A DNA stretch of 55,018 bases, taken from assembly GCA_945881865.1 (NCBI GenBank), contig CAMCVK010000016.1, positions 1 through 55,018 on the forward strand, read 5' to 3'. Below are positions 49,200 to 55,018 of this stretch, piece after piece (position 1 is the stretch's first letter; each line of letters opens with the position of its first letter). The notes beneath the pieces were generated by a model that saw only the letters and a list, made by a program, of their open reading frames with translations, was not told the DNA's origin and ran no database searches. The position numbers and the translations under genes are program-made. This stretch comes from Fimbriimonas ginsengisoli Gsoil 348 (GTDB lineage: Bacteria; Armatimonadota; Fimbriimonadia; Fimbriimonadales; Fimbriimonadaceae).

Positions 49200-49996
49200 A
49201 CCACGAATCGCAACCCGCGCGAATTCTCATCATCGACGACGAGTCGAACATCCGCGCCATGATGCGCCTCGCGCTTGAGCACACCGGCTACCAAGTGCAG
49301 GTTGCGGCAGATGGTGTCGAAGGCCTACAGATTTTTGGTGCCGGGGCCGACTTCGATCTCGTGCTGCTGGATCAGCGCATGCCGACGATGCCCGGAATCG
49401 AAGTCCTTCGCGAGATCTTCGAGCGTCGCGCTGAAACCAAGGTGATCCTCATCACCGCTTTTGGCACCATGGATCTTGCCTTGGAGGCGATTCAGGCCGG
49501 GGCGCAAGACTTTTTGCGAAAGCCGTTCACGGCTGAAACCCTCCGAACCGCGGTTCAGTCGGCCCTCGAGCGCCCCGTAAGACGCGTCTCCGCGGTCCCG
49601 GTGAGCCTCATTTGCCGCGAGTTCACGAAATCGACGATCAACGGATTCTCATTTGAATTGGCCGACGGGCACGAAGACCATAAAGCCGGCGGCGATTTGA
49701 TGCTGGATTACGAGGTGCATCGTGGCGACCAAACAACGCGCGTCCGCGTGATGCTTCCGGGATACGTGCAGGAACTCGTTCGCGCTCATGCCGATACCGA
49801 AGTGTTGCCGGGCGGCGAGCGGTTTTGGCAGGCGATGTGCGAGGATGCGCTCTCAAGCGCGCTCTGGCAAGAGGCCGCGCTTCCGCCGAACAACCAGCTT
49901 AGAATCGACGACCTGACGCCTTCCACGAAAAAGTGGCTAGACTCGGTCCTCACAATCTCGCTCCAGGATGCTGGAGCGATGGAAACTCATGCCTGA
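49196..49996 (+). CDS. response regulator with unrecognised C-terminal domain
   Basis: 266 aa from TTG 49196. Receiver domain about 8-125 with acidic pair Asp14-Asp15, phosphoacceptor Asp59 (LLDQRMP), Thr87 and Lys109 (RKPF). The remaining 140 residues show no helix-turn-helix, GGDEF, sigma-54 or other output domain I know; there are strands (LMLDYEVHRGDQTTRVRVM) and a helical end (RFWQAMCEDALSSALWQEA). The output may be protein-protein signalling to the next two gene products. Overlaps the KdpD-like gene by 8 bp. Confidence 0.88.
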   Translation: MNHESQPARILIIDDESNIRAMMRLALEHTGYQVQVAADGVEGLQIFGAGADFDLVLLDQRMPTMPGIEVLREIFERRAETKVILITAFGTMDLALEAIQAGAQDFLRKPFTAETLRTAVQSALERPVRRVSAVPVSLICREFTKSTINGFSFELADGHEDHKAGGDLMLDYEVHRGDQTTRVRVMLPGYVQELVRAHADTEVLPGGERFWQAMCEDALSSALWQEAALPPNNQLRIDDLTPSTKKWLDSVLTISLQDAGAMETHA

Positions 49997-51095
49997 CAAA
50001 GCTCCCTTCGGCGTCATACACAAAATATTCCTCGGCTACGCGCCCGGGGTCGGCAAGACCTTCGCTCTCCTCGATGAGGCACAGCGCCGCCGCGCGCGAG
50101 GTCAAGAAGTCGTCATCGGCGCGCTCGACGCCTACGGCCGGAAACCCACCGAGGAAGTTGCCGCCGGAATCGAAGTGATTCCCGTGCTAGAAGGCACCGT
50201 GGATGGCAAGACGTACCGCGACTTGGACGTAGAGCAGATTCTCTCCCGCAAGCCGGACCTCGTCATCGTGGATGATGTCGCCCACTCCAATGCTCCGGGC
50301 GGGCCAAGGGCCAAGCGTTGGCAGGATATTGAAGTGCTGCTGAACGCCGGCATCAACGTTCTTTCGACCCTAAACGTTTATCACCTGGAATCGTTAAACG
50401 ATCAGATCGCCGACATCACCGGTGTCCGCATCCTTGAAACGGTGCCGGACCACATCTTGCATGAGGCAGATGAGGTCGAAATCATCGACCTAACGCCGAC
50501 CGCCCTTCTGAACCGAATCAAGCGCGGCGACGTGGACCCGGGCGAAGAGGTTGGCTCCTTCATTACGAAGATTTCAAACGAGGCGACGTTGAGTGCGTTG
50601 CGTGAGATCGCCTTGCGGGAAGCCGCCGGCCGAGTGGACGAAGATCTCGAAGAGTATCGAAAAGAAAAGCGGATTGAGAAGCCATGGGCGACTCGCGACC
50701 GCGTCATGATCTGCATCAGCCCGACCCGCTCCGCCATGCGACTGATTCGGCGCGGCTGGCGAATGGGCCAACGCATGAAGGCAGAGGTTTTTGCCGTGCA
50801 CGTGAAGGACCACGGCCACGAGAGCGAGGCTGCGAAGAAAGTTTTGGCCGACGACTTCGCTTTGGCGGCACGGCTTGGAATTGAGACCGTCATGCTGGAA
50901 GGCCCGCTCGGCCAAACACTGGTGAAGTTCGCCAAGGAGCGAAACGTGACGGCGGTCATCCTTGGTCACCCGGATCGGTCTCGACTTCAAGAGGTGCTCC
51001 GTCCCTCGATTCTTTCTGAACTGGCGCGCGACCTCCGCACGGTGGATATCATCGTCGTTTCAACCGAAACCACGCCGCCGGTTGATACGCATTAA
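49989..51095 (+). CDS. stand-alone KdpD N-terminal domain plus USP domain
   Basis: 368 aa from ATG 49989. KdpD N-terminal part with Walker A GYAPGVGKT (16-24), the KdpD block DDVAHSNAPGGPRAKRWQDI and TLNVYHLESLNDQIADITGV, followed by a universal-stress domain (about 225-360) with VMICISPTRSAMRLIRRG and VILGHPDRSRLQEVLRPSI. The four transmembrane helices, GAF and kinase domains of full KdpD are absent and the gene stops cleanly, so it is a genuine short form rather than a fragment. In KdpD this region senses K+ stress and, in Staphylococcus, binds c-di-AMP through the USP domain. Situated between a two-component pair and a K+ transporter. Confidence 0.9.
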   Translation: MPDKAPFGVIHKIFLGYAPGVGKTFALLDEAQRRRARGQEVVIGALDAYGRKPTEEVAAGIEVIPVLEGTVDGKTYRDLDVEQILSRKPDLVIVDDVAHSNAPGGPRAKRWQDIEVLLNAGINVLSTLNVYHLESLNDQIADITGVRILETVPDHILHEADEVEIIDLTPTALLNRIKRGDVDPGEEVGSFITKISNEATLSALREIALREAAGRVDEDLEEYRKEKRIEKPWATRDRVMICISPTRSAMRLIRRGWRMGQRMKAEVFAVHVKDHGHESEAAKKVLADDFALAARLGIETVMLEGPLGQTLVKFAKERNVTAVILGHPDRSRLQEVLRPSILSELARDLRTVDIIVVSTETTPPVDTH

Positions 51096-51101
51096 TCGAG
51101 C

Positions 51102-52973
51102 ATGAGCGACTCCCAACCTCCAGGCTTTTTTTCGCGTTTACGTCGGACCCTGATGGGTGCGCCGATCGCAAGTTCGAAGGCGCACCACGAGAAGTTGTCC
51201 CCGGGCGTCGGCCTGGCGGTTTTTGCCTCTGACTCTCTGAGCTCGGTTGCCTACGCGACCGAGGCCATTTTGGCGGTCTTGGTCCTGCTAGGTGCCCAAT
51301 ATCTTGGGCTCCAGATTCAGATTTCGCTGGCGATCATCGCCCTCATTGCGATCATTGCCTTCAGCTACCGGCAAACGATTCGCGCCTATCCAATGGGCGG
51401 CGGAAGCTACGTCGTTGCTTCCGATAATCTTGGGCCCAAAGTCGGGGTGATTGCCGGCTCAGCGCTACTCATCGACTACGTGCTCACGGTGGCCGTCTCG
51501 GTAGCGGCCGGTGTTGCGGCCATCACTTCGGCCCTGCCCCAGCTTCATCCGTATCTGATTCAACTCTGCGTGCTGTTCATCGCCTTGCTGGCATGGGCGA
51601 ACCTTCGGGGCATGAAGGAGTCGGGCGCCATTTTCGCGTTTCCCACCTACGGCTTCGTCGTGGTCATGTACATCATGATTGCGGTTGGACTATACAAAGT
51701 TTGGGGCACGCCTCCCGCGACGCCGATCGTGCTCACCGAGCCAGGCAAGATGGGGTCCGAAGCGAACTTCCCGATCTGGTTCGTGCTGGCCCGAGCGTTT
51801 GCCGCCGGATGCACTGCCCTTACCGGAATTGAGGCCGTGAGTGACGGAACCCAATCCTTCCGGAAACCGGAAGTCAAGAACGCCTCAAACACGCTCGTCC
51901 GCATGGCGGTGATCCTCAGCACGATGTTCATCGGGATGGGCTACATCATCTGGCACATGCCGCAGCTTGGGTTGTATTCGGCAAAGAACCCGGCGTTTCG
52001 AACCGTTTCCTCCCAAGTGGCCACGTTTGTTTTTGGCAACGGATCGCGGATGTTCTTCGCGGTGCAAATCTTCACCGCCCTGATTCTGCTTCTCGCCGCC
52101 AACACCGCGTTTGCCGACTTTCCGCGCGTTTGTAGCTTCCTGGCGCGCGACAACTTTCTACCGCGGTACATGGCTCGCCTTGGGGACCGGCTTGTATTCC
52201 ACAACGGCATCATCTTGTTGGCCGTTTCCGCGGTGGCACTGGTCGTCATTTTCCACGGCGAGCTTGATACGCTTCTTCCGCTTTACGCCGTCGGCGTTTT
52301 CACCGCGTTCACGCTGTCCCAGTCCGGCATGGTTGCCCACTGGCTCAAGAGCAAGGAAGCAGGCTGGCGCACCAGCGTGGCGATCAACGGGACCGGTGCC
52401 TTCCTCTGTTTCATCGTCCTTCTCATCATTCTCATCACAAAATTTAAGGAAGGCGCCTGGATCATCTCGATCATCCTGCCGGTTCTCTACTTTGTGCTGA
52501 TGGGGATTCACCGCCGGTACGACTCGATCGCCAAGCAATTGGAGCAATCGTTCACGGAGCCGGAGCCGTTCTCCGGTCACGTCGTTTTGCTCCTGGTCCC
52601 GCGTGTGAATCGGGGCATCTTGGACGCGCTGCAATACGCTCAGAACCTTAAGGGCGACGTTCAGGCCGTTCACGTGACGATCAATGAGAAGACCCTGCCC
52701 GACTTGCAGCGGCAGTGGCAGAAGTATGGCGACGAGGTTCCGTTGGTGGTCCTGCAATCCCCTTATCGGTCGTTCATTGAGCCGGTCCTCGGCTACGTGG
52801 ATGAACTTCGCGAGCAAGACCCCAACACGCTCATCACCGTCATCGTGTCCGAGGCCGTAAGCACGAAGTGGTACCAGCGGCTACTCTCCGAGAACGTTGC
52901 CCTCCAACTGCGGCAAGCGTTGGCCAAGCGGGCAAACGTGGTGGTTGCAAATCCTCGCTACTTCCTTAACTAG
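51102..52973 (+). CDS. kimA: KimA-type potassium/proton symporter (APC superfamily)
   Basis: 623 aa, 12 predicted transmembrane helices and a cytoplasmic C-terminal domain (about 470-620). Strong family matches: LAVFASDSLSSVAYATEAIL, SYRQTIRAYPMGGGSYVVAS, DYVLTVAVSVAAG, GCTALTGIEAVSDGTQSFRKP, LAANTAFADFPRVCSFLARD and LYAVGVFTAFTLSQSGMVAHW, the last being in the K+/H+ symporter KimA (YdaO) of Bacillus. The C-terminal domain reads VLLLVPRVNRGILDALQYA then AVHVTINEK, USP-like, as in KimA, where c-di-AMP inhibits transport. Starts 6 bp after the KdpD-like gene. Confidence 0.9.
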   Translation: MSDSQPPGFFSRLRRTLMGAPIASSKAHHEKLSPGVGLAVFASDSLSSVAYATEAILAVLVLLGAQYLGLQIQISLAIIALIAIIAFSYRQTIRAYPMGGGSYVVASDNLGPKVGVIAGSALLIDYVLTVAVSVAAGVAAITSALPQLHPYLIQLCVLFIALLAWANLRGMKESGAIFAFPTYGFVVVMYIMIAVGLYKVWGTPPATPIVLTEPGKMGSEANFPIWFVLARAFAAGCTALTGIEAVSDGTQSFRKPEVKNASNTLVRMAVILSTMFIGMGYIIWHMPQLGLYSAKNPAFRTVSSQVATFVFGNGSRMFFAVQIFTALILLLAANTAFADFPRVCSFLARDNFLPRYMARLGDRLVFHNGIILLAVSAVALVVIFHGELDTLLPLYAVGVFTAFTLSQSGMVAHWLKSKEAGWRTSVAINGTGAFLCFIVLLIILITKFKEGAWIISIILPVLYFVLMGIHRRYDSIAKQLEQSFTEPEPFSGHVVLLLVPRVNRGILDALQYAQNLKGDVQAVHVTINEKTLPDLQRQWQKYGDEVPLVVLQSPYRSFIEPVLGYVDELREQDPNTLITVIVSEAVSTKWYQRLLSENVALQLRQALAKRANVVVANPRYFLN

Positions 52974-53003
52974 CGAGGGTGAACGGTGGCGGCGCAGAAC
53001 GGA

Positions 53004-53009
53004 TATTCT
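53004..53009 (+). promoter_or_regulatory. -10-like box of the aldolase/dehydrogenase gene
   Basis: TATTCT with eight bases to the ATG, so the leader would be about 2 nt. Confidence 0.45.
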
Positions 53010-53017
53010 AGGCCGTT

Positions 53018-55018
53018 ATGAGTCAGCGCGTGCCTTCGCAGTGGAATCGAGAGCTTGCTCCCGCCGATCCGGTTGACCTGTTGGTCTACGCTTCCAATCT
53101 GCTCGGCTCAGACGTTCGCATCACCAACTTTGGTGGCGGCAACACCAGCTCGAAACTTTCCATGACCGACCCGCTGACCGGCGATCCGGCGGAAGTGCTT
53201 TGGGTGAAGGCTTCGGGCGGCGATCTAGGCAGTGCGAAGCGCGCCGGATTTGCTTCGCTCTATCAAGACAAGGTTCTTGCGCTGGAGGCGCGCTACCGAG
53301 AGACGGGAATGCCGGAAGACGAGGTCGTTCCACTGTATCCGCAGTGCGCCTTTAACCTAAACCTGGCTGCGCCATCCATCGACACGCCGTTGCACGCCTA
53401 CGTGCCGTTCGCGGCGGTGAGCCACATGCACAGCGACGCGGTGATCTCGATTGCCGCGGCCGAGAACGGCGAAGAACTCACGCGCGAGGTGTACGGCGAC
53501 GACGTGTTCTGGCTTCCGTGGAAGCGACCGGGGTTTGAGCTCGGCCTCATGCTTCGGGACGGCATCCTGGCTAACCCGAAAGCGCGCGGCGCAATGATGG
53601 GCTCGCACGGCTTCATCTGCTGGACGAACGACTGGGAGTCGGCCTACGAACTCACGCTGGAACTCATCAACAAGGCGGTCGACTTCATCGAGTCGAAGCC
53701 GAACGGCGCGAAACTCGCGCCCCATCCGAGCTTGCGCCTGGAGAACTCGGAGGCGCTGCTGATTGACTTGCTGCCGCGTTTGCGCGGCAAGGTCGCGTTC
53801 AACGGCCAAAGATTGGTCGCCCACGTCGATACGGGAGATGACGTACTAGCGTTCTTCGAGCGACCGGATTTCGAGCACTTGGTGAGCCTTGGCACGAGCT
53901 GCCCGGACCACTTCCTCCGCACGAAGATTCGACCGCTGGTGCTTTCGCCGACGGCCGACGACGCCGAGATCGATGCGAGACTGGCCGAGTTCCGCGAGGC
54001 GTATGCCGCCTACTACAACCGCTGCAAGCGGGACGATTCGCCGGCAATGCGGAACCCCAACCCGAGCGTCGTACTGCTCCCGGGCGTCGGCATGGTGAGC
54101 TTCAACAAGAACGCCCGCGAGGCCCGAGTGACCGGCGAGTTCTACCGAAACGCCATCGAAGTGATGCGCGGCGCGCAGGCGATCGGCAAGTATGCCGCCC
54201 TGCCGGAACAGGAAGCCTTCAACATCGAGTATTGGCAGCTGGAAGAAGCGAAGCTGAAGCGACAGCCGCCCGAGAAGGAGCTTGCCAGACGCGTTGTGTT
54301 GCTCATCGGTGCCGGACCCGGAATCGGAGCCGCCGTCGCCGAGCGACTGCTCGCCCAAGATGCCGCGCTGGTGCTTGCGGACATCAATCTGGACCTCGCG
54401 ATCGAGCTCCGGGACCGGTTGCGCGGGACTTACGGGGCCGACAATGTCGAAGCGATTTCGCTGAACATCACCGACCGCGAATCCGTTTGCCGCGCGATGG
54501 AGTTCGCGACGCTGCGCTACGGTGGCCTCGACGTGTTGGTGAATATCGCGGCCGTGTTCTTTGCGCCGGACCAAAGCGGTCGCTTGGACGACGCGAAGTG
54601 GATGAAGACCTACGAGATCAACCTGGTTGGCTCCTACATCGTGGCCGACGAAGCCGCGCGCGTGATGAAGCTCCAGAAGACGCCGGGAAGCATCGTGCTG
54701 GTCAGCAGTGCCAACGCGGTGGTCGCCAAGAAGGGAAGCGTGGCCTACGACACCAGCAAGGCGGCGATGAACCACCTGGTACACGAGCTCGCCGTCGAAT
54801 ACGCCCCTCACATCCGGGTCAATGCCGTCGCCCCGGCGACAGTCGTATCCGGTTCGCAGATGTTTCCGCGCGACCGAGTTTTGGCTTCGCTGGCGAAGTA
54901 CGACATCGCGTTCGACGAGTCGATGGACGACGAAACTTTGCGGGCCCGCCTTGCCGAGTTCTACGCGCAGCGCACGCTGCTGAAGCAAGCAGTTACGCCG
55001 GCCAAGGTGGCGGACGCG
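53018..55018 (+). CDS. bifunctional class II aldolase / short-chain dehydrogenase (RhaD/RhaE-like), 3' end outside window
   Basis: 667 codons are visible; family members are about 690-700 aa, so little is missing. N-terminal aldolase/adducin domain (about 1-400) with NFGGGNTSSK, VKASGGDLG, the zinc ligands of SHMHSDAV and GSHGFICW. C-terminal short-chain dehydrogenase (about 425-end) with VVLLIGAGPGIGAAVAERL, NIAAVFF, SSANAVV and catalytic YDTSK. Such fusions cleave L-rhamnulose-1-phosphate and oxidise the resulting L-lactaldehyde; related ones act on other deoxy sugars. Oxidation of lactaldehyde would give lactate, which may link it to the LarA-type racemase nearby (inference). Confidence 0.92.
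   Translation, partial: MSQRVPSQWNRELAPADPVDLLVYASNLLGSDVRITNFGGGNTSSKLSMTDPLTGDPAEVLWVKASGGDLGSAKRAGFASLYQDKVLALEARYRETGMPEDEVVPLYPQCAFNLNLAAPSIDTPLHAYVPFAAVSHMHSDAVISIAAAENGEELTREVYGDDVFWLPWKRPGFELGLMLRDGILANPKARGAMMGSHGFICWTNDWESAYELTLELINKAVDFIESKPNGAKLAPHPSLRLENSEALLIDLLPRLRGKVAFNGQRLVAHVDTGDDVLAFFERPDFEHLVSLGTSCPDHFLRTKIRPLVLSPTADDAEIDARLAEFREAYAAYYNRCKRDDSPAMRNPNPSVVLLPGVGMVSFNKNAREARVTGEFYRNAIEVMRGAQAIGKYAALPEQEAFNIEYWQLEEAKLKRQPPEKELARRVVLLIGAGPGIGAAVAERLLAQDAALVLADINLDLAIELRDRLRGTYGADNVEAISLNITDRESVCRAMEFATLRYGGLDVLVNIAAVFFAPDQSGRLDDAKWMKTYEINLVGSYIVADEAARVMKLQKTPGSIVLVSSANAVVAKKGSVAYDTSKAAMNHLVHELAVEYAPHIRVNAVAPATVVSGSQMFPRDRVLASLAKYDIAFDESMDDETLRARLAEFYAQRTLLKQAVTPAKVADA

Noticed and set aside
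49989-51095. KdpD-like gene as a degraded fragment of a full kdpD
   Set aside because: Both domains are intact, the stop is clean, spacing to neighbours is operon-like, and stand-alone KdpD-N/USP proteins exist.

Overview
The window looks like chromosomal DNA of a GC-rich bacterium (about 60 % GC by eye), most probably an Armatimonadota of the Fimbriimonadia type. The main clues are two DUF1559/H-X9-DG-type pseudopilins with the N-terminal run typical of that phylum ([19 protein letters not shown] followed by FPVFAQAK), a PEP-CTERM protein, an Armatimonadota-style ABC/TPR operon and an abundance of short operons with overlapping stop/start codons. This assignment is inference from protein style, not from a marker gene. 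No rRNA, insertion sequence or CRISPR array is visible; one tRNA (Thr, UGU) is present.

Layout. 1-750: 3' part of a Mu gp29-like phage portal gene, ending tail-to-tail with lysS. 0.7-7.1 kb: lysS, a GH76 glycosidase, a minus-strand operon lacI-type regulator > pseudopilin > small membrane protein with a perfect 20-bp palindromic operator, a tandem pair of unknown membrane proteins, and tRNA-Thr. 7.1-16.1 kb: metabolic genes, with CBS protein, bcp, panB and panC on the minus strand, ahcY and three small secreted or envelope genes on the plus strand, then the minus-strand operon gcvT > pyrF > surE > accB. 16.1-20.9 kb: a sigma-region-4-like regulator with repeats in its promoter, two coupled TPR proteins and a second pseudopilin/lipoprotein operon. 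20.9-32.3 kb: MacB-type permease, a candidate structured RNA, EamA transporter, ygfZ, a DUF2993 lipid-binding-like protein, a glycosyltransferase, a 0.4-kb patch of hairpin repeats, a dGTPase-like HD hydrolase, a LamG-purple acid phosphatase, and an NfeD-like/flotillin pair. 32.3-36.7 kb: trpD > trpC > trpF, preceded by nuoE and a PadR/membrane-protein pair. 36.7-42.4 kb: epimerase, DUF948-like protein, a very large six-hairpin-glycosidase-like protein, PEP-CTERM protein and DUF4380 protein. 42.4-46.0 kb: candidate minus-strand small RNA and an ABC-2 export operon. 46.0-53.0 kb: one tightly overlapping operon larA > histidine kinase > response regulator > stand-alone KdpD N-terminal/USP protein > KimA-type potassium transporter. 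53.0 kb-end: RhaD-type aldolase/short-chain dehydrogenase fusion, cut by the window edge.

Two signals run across the window. First, at least twelve genes have a -10-like TANNNT hexamer whose last base lies 5-7 nt before the start codon, with no Shine-Dalgarno sequence, implying leaderless mRNAs, while other genes (ABC operon, sigma-like regulator, DUF948 gene) keep a normal ribosome-binding site. Second, both pseudopilin operons carry a perfect palindrome just downstream of a -10 box and end in a tiny membrane or lipoprotein gene. The most coherent functional unit is the operon at 46-53 kb, which couples potassium uptake to a two-component system and to a KdpD sensory domain without its usual kinase.
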